Shown piece by piece: positions 51,705 through 59,749 of a DNA stretch of 64,000 nt. The notes under the pieces are model-generated. The model was not told where the DNA came from. It saw nothing but the letters and a program-made list of their open reading frames with translations, and searched no databases. Positions within the stretch are counted from its first letter, which is position 1. Every line of letters starts with the position of its first letter. Where the stretch lies: positions 30,432-94,431 of the forward strand of contig CAYXFU010000013.1 of assembly GCA_964464375.1 (NCBI GenBank), written 5' to 3'. Source of the DNA: CAIOZA01 sp964464375. GTDB taxonomy: Bacteria; Bacteroidota; Ignavibacteria; Kapaibacteriales; UBA2268. The position numbers and the translations under genes are program-made.

Positions 51705-52640
51705 CTATTTATTTTTTTGTTTGTTCAATATCTCAATTGTCTGCCTTACAGCTTCTTTATTAGATGTAGGAGTATAATTAAAATACTTTTCAAATTTTGT
51801 GCTGTCGAAATAATAGTCCCTATCATTCTGGTAACTCATTTCATACATCTCCTTGAGTATCGGAACAAATAATCCTAATATTTTCATTAGCCATGATGGC
51901 AATGTTTGATATTTTTCGGATGTATTCATCTCTTCAGCGAACATCTTAATCCATTGTTCACCTTTGATTGGTTTGTCAGTTGGCAGATTCCAGATTTGGT
52001 TGTAAGCATCTGGAGTATTACCAAGCAAAGCTGTTCCGAGCCCCAAGTCAAAAGTGAATCCCATAGAATGCAATACTTTCGCATTGCATAACCATTGAGC
52101 TTTTTTGCCTTTGATTAAATTATTATATACAACATTCATCAAGGCACTAGTTTCGATGATCGGACCAAAGAAGTCCGGCGATCTGGCAATGATTGCATTT
52201 AGAGTACCTTTGTCGATTTCTTCAAGTACCATTTTATCAATAGAAGCCCTTACAACACCCTTTTTACTAGTTGGACTGATTGGAGATTCTTCAGTTATGT
52301 GCTTAACATTATCGCCACCGATAGCATAGACATTATCAAAGAATACCAATTTAGAACCAAATTCTTTACAGGCATCTATGACATTTCTCATCAGTTTGGG
52401 CCATTGTTCTTCCCATATTTTAATATTATACTCTAATCCAACAAGAAGATATACAATCTCACTTCCCTTAATCGCTGAGAATACCTGCTTTCTATCAATT
52501 AAATCTGCAGCAAATAACTCATAAGATTCAATTATCTTTTTAGGATTTCTGCTGACTAATCTCACAGAATCAGTATATTTCACCAATTGTCTTTGAACTT
52601 CCTGACCTATTGCTCCATTACAACCAAGTATAGTCTGCAT
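51705..52640 (-). CDS. NAD(P)-binding epimerase/NmrA-like SDR protein
   Basis: A 311-residue extended-SDR-like Rossmann protein. The nucleotide loop is GCNGAIG (7-13), and LIDRKQVFSAIKGSEIVYLLVG marks the DxxD and strand-4 region. It keeps the strand-5 FFDNVYAIGG and RSPDFFGP substrate-side segments. The catalytic Tyr-x3-Lys is not in the usual spot, so it may bind rather than reduce. The C-terminal half resembles NAD-dependent epimerase/dehydratases. The substrate is unknown. It stands alone. Confidence 0.8.
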   Translation of the reverse strand: MQTILGCNGAIGQEVQRQLVKYTDSVRLVSRNPKKIIESYELFAADLIDRKQVFSAIKGSEIVYLLVGLEYNIKIWEEQWPKLMRNVIDACKEFGSKLVFFDNVYAIGGDNVKHITEESPISPTSKKGVVRASIDKMVLEEIDKGTLNAIIARSPDFFGPIIETSALMNVVYNNLIKGKKAQWLCNAKVLHSMGFTFDLGLGTALLGNTPDAYNQIWNLPTDKPIKGEQWIKMFAEEMNTSEKYQTLPSWLMKILGLFVPILKEMYEMSYQNDRDYYFDSTKFEKYFNYTPTSNKEAVRQTIEILNKQKNK

Positions 52641-52732
52641 GATAACCTGAAAATTATACTAAATAAATCATTGACACCGAGTATTTCAAAATATTTGATA
52701 AAATTATATTGCGATTATTACAAGGATTCTTT

Positions 52733-52740
52733 TATTTTTG
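52733..52740 (+). promoter_or_regulatory. candidate promoter -7 box of the pilM-like/rsmD operon
   Basis: TATTTTTG with a TTG 21 bases upstream. It predicts a start near 52747, which rules out the TTG codon at 52738 as a start and supports the ATG at 52768. Confidence 0.4.
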
Positions 52741-52767
52741 TATTATTATCAATTAGATGATATAACA

Positions 52768-53706
52768 ATGGCATTAACTGAAAACATACTTTCGATTTTT
52801 CTAAATGTTGACAGAACTTATTTGACTGGTGTTTGTACAGGCAAAAAAGGTTTGGAGGTTATTTATGTTAATTCGACTAATAATCCAATCGATCTTGAAA
52901 TTTTAAATGAAAATTTTGATCAGCCTGGTGTATATGAATTACAGGAATTATTGAAAAATTTACCTTTTCAACCTGATAAACTAACAATGTCCTTGCCAGC
53001 TGAAAGTTTGTTTGTTACTCAATTCCCTGGTCAAGCCAATATTAATCAGACGGAATTGAAAGCTTTGATTAATCTGGAGCTGAGACATAATTTCCCGCAA
53101 TTCGACATAAAGGATTTTACTTGCACTTTGTTGCAGATGAACCCTAAATTAAACGGTGATGTTAATATCGTCGCTGTAGTTGTTCAGAAAGCTACATACA
53201 GAGCCTGTACCGAGCTAGTAAAAAACATAAATCTACCTATACAAAAGATTGAAGTAAGCCAGTTAAATGCTCAAAATTCTCTAGCTTATAATTATCCTGA
53301 ATATAAAGATAAAACTATAGTAATATTTGGTTTCCAAAATAATTTTATCGATATCAGCTTGATTAGTTCTCGTAAAACTGCTTACTTTCAGCTTCGTTCT
53401 TATTCTTCAGAAGCTGAGATTCCCTCAATTTGCAAACAAGAAATTGAAAAAATTCTCTCTGAAAATGCAGAAATAATTGATTCTGTGATGGCTTACGGAA
53501 TTAGTTTGACTCAACAAACATTGAAAGAAATTAGGGAAGCATTACATGAATTTATACCGGAAGTTAATCGTTTGAATGCATTTCGAATGACATCTACAAG
53601 TCTCGAGCAAAGGGACAAAGAGTATTGCATTAGAACCGCACACATTTTTCCATCATGTATTGGTTCTACGCTACCAGAGTATCACGAACGTTTGAAATTA
53701 TTCTGA
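52768..53706 (+). CDS. divergent actin-like protein, possibly PilM-related
   Basis: About 312 residues from the ATG at 52768; the upstream TTG overlaps the putative promoter box. I see an N-terminal beta-hairpin (LNVDRTYLTGVCTGKKGLEVIYV) and then a segment like the PilM/FtsA ASKHA fold: SLPAESLFVTQFPG and ELKALINLELRHNFPQ-F. The later KTIVIFGFQNNFIDISLI matches the second nucleotide-binding strand of such proteins. Residues that would bind nucleotide are weakly conserved. No pil genes lie nearby. It overlaps rsmD by one base (TGATG), so it is expressed with it. Confidence 0.5.
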   Translation: MALTENILSIFLNVDRTYLTGVCTGKKGLEVIYVNSTNNPIDLEILNENFDQPGVYELQELLKNLPFQPDKLTMSLPAESLFVTQFPGQANINQTELKALINLELRHNFPQFDIKDFTCTLLQMNPKLNGDVNIVAVVVQKATYRACTELVKNINLPIQKIEVSQLNAQNSLAYNYPEYKDKTIVIFGFQNNFIDISLISSRKTAYFQLRSYSSEAEIPSICKQEIEKILSENAEIIDSVMAYGISLTQQTLKEIREALHEFIPEVNRLNAFRMTSTSLEQRDKEYCIRTAHIFPSCIGSTLPEYHERLKLF

Positions 53707-54284
53707 TGAGGATAATAAGCGGTAGATTCCGTGGACGAAGAATTGATGCAAATCTTCCACCTGGCGTGAGACCCACGACAGATGGCGCGAAAGAAACCAT
53801 TTTCAATATCTTATTTAATTTCATCTCACTTGAAGATACGCTTATAGCTGATATTTGTGCCGGTACTGGTAATCTTGGATTCGAAGCTTTAAGCCGAGGT
53901 GCTAAAAAATGTGTTTTTGTTGATAAAACCAGACGTTCTTGTGATTACATTGGAACTGTTGCAAAGCAACTTTCATTAAATAAGCATGAATTTGAAATTA
54001 GTTCTTCCGATGCTGTAAAATTCTTTAAGGAGTTTAATGATCTTGAGTCAAAAAAATTCGATGTAATTTTCATGGATCCTCCCTATAAGGAATTACTGGT
54101 TAACCCCATAGCTGCAAATATTATTAAGAATGAGTATCTGAACGAAGGCGGCTTAATTGTTGCTGAATGTTCCATTGGGGACGGAATAGCTTTGATTCCA
54201 GGCTATAACCTTGTTCAGGAGAAAAAGTTTGGCAGCACAAAAGTTCTATTTATTCAAAGAGAGACTATATCTTTATCTGATTGA
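53706..54284 (+). CDS. rsmD: 16S rRNA m2G966 methyltransferase RsmD
   Basis: A 192-residue methyltransferase from the ATG at 53706. A longer in-frame extension upstream lies inside the previous gene and lacks family similarity. Family features are MRIISGRFRGRRI, RPTTDGAKETIFNIL, the SAM loop ADICAGTGNLGFEALSRGA and the catalytic FMDPPY. It methylates 16S rRNA guanine 966. It is translationally coupled to the PilM-like gene and overlaps the convergent hemW by 20 bases. Confidence 0.95.
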   Translation: MRIISGRFRGRRIDANLPPGVRPTTDGAKETIFNILFNFISLEDTLIADICAGTGNLGFEALSRGAKKCVFVDKTRRSCDYIGTVAKQLSLNKHEFEISSSDAVKFFKEFNDLESKKFDVIFMDPPYKELLVNPIAANIIKNEYLNEGGLIVAECSIGDGIALIPGYNLVQEKKFGSTKVLFIQRETISLSD

Positions 54285-55440
54285 GGATATTTAAAATTAT
54301 CTCGTCGCACAATGGATATCCCTTTACTGTCATTCTCAATTTATCATCCATCAAAATCAATAATCCTTCATTTATGTAATCTTTTATCATCTCTTTTGCT
54401 GACAGAATTAAATCAATTCCAAATCTAGCATTAACAAATGCAAGGCTAACTCCGTTTGCACGTAAACCAAGGAAGATAATTTCACTGAAATATTCTGAAT
54501 CAGTAAGTACTTCACTATTTTCGATTGGTAATTCGTTCATTTTGAGTTCGGAATTATAAATTTGTATAGAACGATGGTTCCAATATCTTACATTATCCAT
54601 AAAACCATGAGCTGAAGGTCCAAAAGCCAGATAATCTCCTCCACTCCAGTAATTCAAATTGTGATGGCAATACTTTTTTTCTTTTGCAAAATTCGATACC
54701 TCGTATTGCTCATAACCGGCTTTGGATAATAAATCTATTGTGTAATCATAGAAAGATGCATCATCTTCATCATTAATGATTTTAATTTTTTTTTGCATCA
54801 TGTCCTGATAAAGGGGTGTTCCAGGTTCATAAATGAGGCTGTAAGAAGAGATATGCTCCGGTTGGAGAGTTATTGCCTTATTAAGCGAAAAGTCAAGTGA
54901 TTCAATCGTTTGACCCGGAATCGAAAACATCAGGTCGAGACTAATATTATTTAAACCTGCTTCCCTGGCATCAATAATTGATCTTTCGGCTTCTTCGGGT
55001 GAATGAATGCGTTGCAGAAATTCCAATTCTTTGTCTATAAATGACTGAACTCCAAAACTTATTCGATTGACACCCAGATTAATAAAGCTTCGGATTTTTT
55101 CTTTAGTTGTAGTACCGGGATTACATTCCAGAGTAAATTCAGCTTTTTCTTTAATGTGAAATGATTTGTGAATTTGATTTACAATTTTGTTTAATTGTTC
55201 GGAATTTAATAATGACGGAGTTCCTCCACCAAAAAAAATGGTTTCTATCTCAATTTCTCGATCCAATTTTTGATTGGTCAGTTCAATCTCTTTAATAAGA
55301 TTATCTACAAAAACAGAAATAGCCAAAGGGGTTTCCCTAAGGCTATTTGTTTTTAAGTTGCTATGCAGTTCTTCAGAATAGAAGTCACAATAGTGACATT
55401 TTTTTACACAAAAAGGAACGTGAATATAAATTCCAGCCAT
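54265..55440 (-). CDS. hemW: radical SAM protein HemW (coproporphyrinogen III oxidase-like)
   Basis: A 391-residue radical-SAM enzyme. The [4Fe-4S] motif is Cys11-x3-Cys15-x2-Cys18 (PFCVKKCHYCDF). A GGGTPSLL SAM-binding loop follows, then the HemW-type HHNLNYWSGGDYLAFGPSAHGF segment (HNxxYW). Such proteins are haem chaperones and not the true HemN oxidase. The start overlaps the lepB stop by one base (TAATG), placing it in the lepA-lepB-hemW run. Confidence 0.93.
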   Translation of the reverse strand: MAGIYIHVPFCVKKCHYCDFYSEELHSNLKTNSLRETPLAISVFVDNLIKEIELTNQKLDREIEIETIFFGGGTPSLLNSEQLNKIVNQIHKSFHIKEKAEFTLECNPGTTTKEKIRSFINLGVNRISFGVQSFIDKELEFLQRIHSPEEAERSIIDAREAGLNNISLDLMFSIPGQTIESLDFSLNKAITLQPEHISSYSLIYEPGTPLYQDMMQKKIKIINDEDDASFYDYTIDLLSKAGYEQYEVSNFAKEKKYCHHNLNYWSGGDYLAFGPSAHGFMDNVRYWNHRSIQIYNSELKMNELPIENSEVLTDSEYFSEIIFLGLRANGVSLAFVNARFGIDLILSAKEMIKDYINEGLLILMDDKLRMTVKGYPLCDEIILNILNQIKI

Positions 55441-56483
55441 TAAAGAATTATCTTGCCTATTCTTTCAAATCTCATGTGCATGATTCTCTCAAAGAGTGTG
55501 TAAGGTCTCTCGAATTCATCTTTGTCTGGCAATGACATATAAACAATCATAGGAGTACCAACAACATTCTCAAAAGGAATAAAACCAAAGAATCGGCTAT
55601 CGAGTGAATTATCCCGATTGTCACCCATACCGAAGCAATAGTTACGTAAAACATTATATTTGGTTGTAGGTTTAGAATCGATGATAACATTTGTTCCATC
55701 AAATGTCATTGTGTGACCTTCGCGCTTGATGAACATTTCCCATTGTCTCCAGTTTTGTGGAGTCAGAGTGATTTCATCACCAATCTTTGGTATTCTTAAA
55801 GGACCGTAATTGTTCGGTGTAAATCCGGCACCTACAGGGAAAGTTCTGAATTTGTCATATTGAGTCTCTCTTTGGAAAGGTTCATAACGACCATGCTCAG
55901 GAAGACCGAATTCAACACCATTAACAAAGACACGTTTGTTAATTACCTGAATAGTATCACCGGCTGTTGCTACGCATCTTTTGAGATAATATTGAAATTC
56001 TTTAGATTTTTCTTCATCTCTATTGCCCGGGAAAATGAAGACGATTACATCACCCTGCTTTGGATCTTTGATTCCTGGAGTTTTATAAAATGGTAATGGT
56101 ATATTTAGAAATGGAATCACTTGAGGTGTTGAAGGACCATAAAGAAATTTATTTACAAAAAGGAAATCACCTGTCATAACAGTATTTTCCATCGATCCGG
56201 TTGGAACAACAAAAGAAGCAATTAAAATACCATTAAGTATCATAACAACCAATATTGCACCGAAAATGGTACTGAACCAAGATTTGACTACTTCGCCAAA
56301 GGATTTTGGCACTTGCTTATCCAAATCAGATATCTTCTTTTTATTCCGATACCAATTCCATGATTTGGAAGCAAAATTACTACCATCCATTGTCTTGAAT
56401 GTTTTGGATTTGAGTTGTTTAATCTTATCTTGAAGTTCTTTAACTTCTGCTTGTGATTTTTTCGAATTATCTTTTGATTTCAT
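55440..56483 (-). CDS. lepB: signal peptidase I
   Basis: A 347-residue membrane protease. A long Lys-rich cytoplasmic N-terminus (about 1-60) precedes one transmembrane helix (about 71-93). The catalytic Ser97 lies in VPTGSMENT and the Lys168 base in YYLKRCVA. The box with GDNRDNSLDSRFFGFIP follows. The protein is longer than the E. coli enzyme because of inserts in the periplasmic domain. It cleaves signal peptides of exported proteins, including the T9SS cargo here. It is coupled to hemW (TAATG) and lies 35 bases behind lepA. Confidence 0.95.
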   Translation of the reverse strand: MKSKDNSKKSQAEVKELQDKIKQLKSKTFKTMDGSNFASKSWNWYRNKKKISDLDKQVPKSFGEVVKSWFSTIFGAILVVMILNGILIASFVVPTGSMENTVMTGDFLFVNKFLYGPSTPQVIPFLNIPLPFYKTPGIKDPKQGDVIVFIFPGNRDEEKSKEFQYYLKRCVATAGDTIQVINKRVFVNGVEFGLPEHGRYEPFQRETQYDKFRTFPVGAGFTPNNYGPLRIPKIGDEITLTPQNWRQWEMFIKREGHTMTFDGTNVIIDSKPTTKYNVLRNYCFGMGDNRDNSLDSRFFGFIPFENVVGTPMIVYMSLPDKDEFERPYTLFERIMHMRFERIGKIIL

Positions 56484-56518
56484 TTGGATTCCGGTTTATA
56501 TCAATTGTTTATAAATGA

Positions 56519-58321
56519 CTAATCATCAATACTGAGAACAGCAAGGAAAGCTTCTTGTGGGATTTCGACCCTGCCTACTTGTTTCATACGTTTCTTACCC
56601 TCTTTTTGTTTCTCAAGTAGTTTTCTTTTTCTTGAAATATCACCACCATAACATTTGGCAAGTACATTTTTTCTCATTGCTTGAATGTTGGTTCTGGATA
56701 TTATTCTCGATCCAATAGCAGACTGGATGGCTACCTCGAACATCTGTCTTGGTATCAGTTCTTTCAGTTTCGAACAAAGTTTCTGTCCTAAATAAAATGA
56801 CTTTGAACGATGAACAATCGTCGATAAAGCATCAACCTGTTCTCCGTTAAAAAGTATATCAAGTCTAACTAAGTCCTCTGGTCTGAAGTCCAGGTATTCG
56901 TAATCAAGAGAAGCATAACCACGACTTGTCGATTTTAATTTATCATAAAAGTCAAAAATAACTTCTGCGAGAGGTAATTCAAAATGAAGGTCAACGCGGT
57001 CAGCAGACAAATATGTGGTATTTTTCATTATTCCGCGTCTATCCATACAAAGCTTCATAACATTTCCAATGTATTCAGTTGGCGAAATGATCTGTGCCCT
57101 GATGTAAGGTTCCTGAATTTCACTGATATTAGTTGTAGGTGGAAGCTGAGCAGGATTCTCAATAAAGTATTCTTCCCCATTTGTTTTGACAACATTATAA
57201 CGAACGTTTGGAACTGTTGTAACTATATTCTGATCAAATTCACGTTCTAATCTCTCCTGAACGATTTCCATGTGGAGTAGTCCGAGGAATCCGCATCTGA
57301 AACCAAAACCTAATGCACTGGATGTTTCCGGTTCATAGGTTATAGAAGAATCATTCAAGAGAAGTTTAGCTAATGCCTCACGAAGAGATTCAAAATCATC
57401 TGCACTTGCAGGATAGATTCCACTGAATACCATAGGTTTAACAATTTTGAAACCCTCTATTGCTTTTTCACACGGTTTATGCAGATGAGTGATAGTATCT
57501 CCAACTTTGGTATCCTGCAAAGTCTTTATGTTGGGTATAAAATAGCCAACATCACCGGCTTTGAGTTCTCCGGTACGACTTCGTTTCATATAAAGAACAC
57601 CACATTCCTCAACTTCATAACTCATACCAGTAGCCATGAAAAGGATTTTATCCTTTTCTCTAATTGTTCCGTCCATGACTCTGATATTGACTATTACTCC
57701 ACGATAAGAATCAAAAATAGAATCGAAAATCAAAGCTCTCAGAGGTGCATCAGGATCACCCTTTGGACAAGGAATTCTTTTAACTATTGCTTCAAGGACT
57801 TCATCTATACCTAAACCCTGCTTGGCAGAAACCAACAGAATATCTTCTTCTTTGCATCCAATCAAATCTAAAATCTGTTGCTTAACATCATCAATCTTAG
57901 TTTCTGCACTAGGAAGATCAATTTTATTCAAAATTGGAATGATTTCCAAACCGGCTTCGATTGCCAAGTACAAATTACTTATTGTTTGTGCTTCAACACC
58001 CTGGGTAGCATCTACGATAAGTAAAGCGCCTTCACATGCAGCTAGGGATCTGGAAACTTCATAAGTAAAATCAACGTGTCCCGGAGTATCTATGAGATTT
58101 AGGATATATTCAGAATTATCCTTTGCTATATAATTCATCTGAATTGCATGAAGTTTAATGGTTATACCTCTCTCCTGCTCGAGTGGATTATCATCGAGGA
58201 TTTGATTAGTAACCATTTCGCGTTCTGTTACCCTGCCTGTTCGTTCAAGTAATCTGTCAGCTAAAGTTGACTTTCCGTGGTCAATATGAGCGATAATGCT
58301 AAAATTTCTAAAGTTATTCAT
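56519..58321 (-). CDS. lepA: elongation factor 4 (LepA)
   Basis: A 600-residue translational GTPase. G1 is AHIDHGKST, G3 is DTPGHVDF and G4 is NKIDLP, near the N-terminus. EF-G-like domains II, III and V follow, and the LepA-specific C-terminal domain carries KCYGGDISRKRKLLEKQKEGKKRMK. The length is standard. It back-translocates or remodels stalled ribosomes. A TATTTTTG box lies about 37 bases before the start. It heads lepA-lepB-hemW. Confidence 0.97.
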   Translation of the reverse strand: MNNFRNFSIIAHIDHGKSTLADRLLERTGRVTEREMVTNQILDDNPLEQERGITIKLHAIQMNYIAKDNSEYILNLIDTPGHVDFTYEVSRSLAACEGALLIVDATQGVEAQTISNLYLAIEAGLEIIPILNKIDLPSAETKIDDVKQQILDLIGCKEEDILLVSAKQGLGIDEVLEAIVKRIPCPKGDPDAPLRALIFDSIFDSYRGVIVNIRVMDGTIREKDKILFMATGMSYEVEECGVLYMKRSRTGELKAGDVGYFIPNIKTLQDTKVGDTITHLHKPCEKAIEGFKIVKPMVFSGIYPASADDFESLREALAKLLLNDSSITYEPETSSALGFGFRCGFLGLLHMEIVQERLEREFDQNIVTTVPNVRYNVVKTNGEEYFIENPAQLPPTTNISEIQEPYIRAQIISPTEYIGNVMKLCMDRRGIMKNTTYLSADRVDLHFELPLAEVIFDFYDKLKSTSRGYASLDYEYLDFRPEDLVRLDILFNGEQVDALSTIVHRSKSFYLGQKLCSKLKELIPRQMFEVAIQSAIGSRIISRTNIQAMRKNVLAKCYGGDISRKRKLLEKQKEGKKRMKQVGRVEIPQEAFLAVLSIDD

Positions 58322-58357
58322 TCATTCAAAAAATCGGTTTGAAAATTATATAGATTA

Positions 58358-58365
58358 CAAAAATA
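58358..58365 (-). promoter_or_regulatory. candidate promoter -7 box of lepA-lepB-hemW
   Basis: TATTTTTG on the minus strand, about 37 bases ahead of the lepA ATG, with no clear TTTG at -33. A TTTG directly abuts it. Confidence 0.35.
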
Positions 58366-58546
58366 CAAAAAACTAATAGTATTTTTAAATTTAAGATAGT
58401 TAAAGACGTAACTAAAGAAGAACAATTAGAAAAACTTTCAATTAAAGACAAAAATATCTGTAATTAAGTTTGAAAATTTCTTAGAATTTTTTAAATTGAA
58501 AATATAAATAATTTGATTTAAATTTAGTTAAAGTAAGCTAAAAATT

Positions 58547-58993
58547 ATGACTGTAATATTTTCCAAGAAATGTGAATTGGCTCTTCAGGCTGTGTTGTAT
58601 TTAACAATAAAGTCAAAAGACGACTTTCACAATGCCGGAGATATCTCTAAGGAATTACAACTTCCTAAAGAATTTGTTTCTAAAGTCCTTCAGAAGCTCA
58701 CTGAAACAGGAATTGTAGGATCAAAAAAAGGAAAAACAGGAGGTTTTTTTCTTGCAAAGGATCCCTCTGAAATAAGATTAATTCAAATTGTAGAGGCAAT
58801 CGACGGTTTAGAAGTATTTGAGAAGTGTGTTCTTGGCTTTCCCGGTTGCTCCCCTAATAACCCATGCCCTCTTCATAACAAATGGGGTTATCTTAGAGAT
58901 GAAGCCTTCAAAATGCTTACTGAATACACTTTAGCTGAATTGAGAGATTCTGCTGAAAAAAAGATTGGCAATTTAAAATTTAATATAGTCTAG
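58547..58993 (+). CDS. Rrf2-family transcriptional regulator (Fe-S, NsrR/IscR-like)
   Basis: A 148-residue repressor with a winged-helix domain (1-65; ELALQAVLYLTIKS, PKEFVSKVLQKL recognition helix, KKGKTGGFFLA wing). Three cysteines at 94, 101 and 107 (C-x6-C-x5-C) fit a [2Fe-2S] or [4Fe-4S] ligand set, as in NsrR and IscR. It lies directly upstream of nrfH-nrfA on the same strand with 113 bases between, so nitrite or NO-linked control of NrfHA is likely (inference). Direct repeats in that gap are candidate sites. Confidence 0.9.
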   Translation: MTVIFSKKCELALQAVLYLTIKSKDDFHNAGDISKELQLPKEFVSKVLQKLTETGIVGSKKGKTGGFFLAKDPSEIRLIQIVEAIDGLEVFEKCVLGFPGCSPNNPCPLHNKWGYLRDEAFKMLTEYTLAELRDSAEKKIGNLKFNIV

Positions 58994-59041
58994 AATCAAT
59001 TCTTTTGTCAGACTATAAGATAAAATCAATAATTCTTTTGT
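58994..59041 (+). promoter_or_regulatory. direct repeats between the Rrf2 gene and nrfH
   Basis: AATCAATTCTTTTGT (58994-59008) recurs as AATCAATAATTCTTTTGT (59024-59041), about 30 bases apart (three helical turns). The first copy begins immediately after the rrf2 stop, and both lie upstream of nrfH. They may be binding sites for the Rrf2 protein. Confidence 0.35.
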
Positions 59042-59106
59042 ATTTTCGTATAAATAAAGAACCTTTATTCAGATAGAATTTTCTGATATAAATTTTGGAA
59101 AATGTT

Positions 59107-59685
59107 ATGATATCAAAATTAATCGCTTTTCTGTTCCAGCCACTTACAACCAAGCGAACGATACTATTTATTCTTATCGGGATTTTTCTTGGTGTGATGC
59201 TTACTGCTTTTAAACTATCAAACGCCATATCTTATTTATCTGATGATGAACACGTATGTATTAATTGTCACGTAATGACTCCCCAGTATGCTACTTGGTT
59301 TCACAGTAGCCATAGGGAAAGAGCAAAGTGTAATGATTGTCATGTTCCTCATGATAATATTTTCCGCAAGTATTTCTTTAAAGCTTCCGATGGAATGAGG
59401 CACTCATTCATGTTTACTTTTAATTTGGAACCTCAGGTAATCAGAATTAAAGAAGCCGGAAAATCTGTTACTCAGGAAAACTGTATCAGATGTCACAAAA
59501 ACCAAATCGAAAATATTTCAATTAGTAATATTACATTAAAAAATTCATTGGAAGGAAAAGGACATTTGTGCTGGGATTGCCATAGAGAAGTACCACATGG
59601 CAGAGTTCACAGCCAGGCTTCTACTCAGGATGCCATTATTCAACCTCTGCATCCGGCTTTGCCTGAATGGTTAAATAAGAAATGA
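59107..59685 (+). CDS. nrfH: cytochrome c nitrite reductase small subunit NrfH
   Basis: A 192-residue membrane-anchored tetrahaem cytochrome from the ATG at 59107; the TTG at 59095 adds only four residues. One N-terminal transmembrane helix (about 18-38) is followed by four CxxCH motifs (51-55, 75-79, 126-130, 155-159). Met57 in CINCHVM is the analogue of the haem-1 Met ligand of known NrfH. It oxidises menaquinol and hands electrons to NrfA. nrfA follows 64 bases later, the classical NrfHA pair. Confidence 0.95.
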   Translation: MISKLIAFLFQPLTTKRTILFILIGIFLGVMLTAFKLSNAISYLSDDEHVCINCHVMTPQYATWFHSSHRERAKCNDCHVPHDNIFRKYFFKASDGMRHSFMFTFNLEPQVIRIKEAGKSVTQENCIRCHKNQIENISISNITLKNSLEGKGHLCWDCHREVPHGRVHSQASTQDAIIQPLHPALPEWLNKK

Positions 59686-59749
59686 AATTAAGCCAGGAAG
59701 ATTTTTTAATAAATAGTAACTCATCATATCTAATCACATAGAGGTTAAA

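Noticed and set aside
57479..57814. A 111-codon frame antisense to lepA
   Set aside because: It is a shadow frame inside a well-supported GTPase gene.
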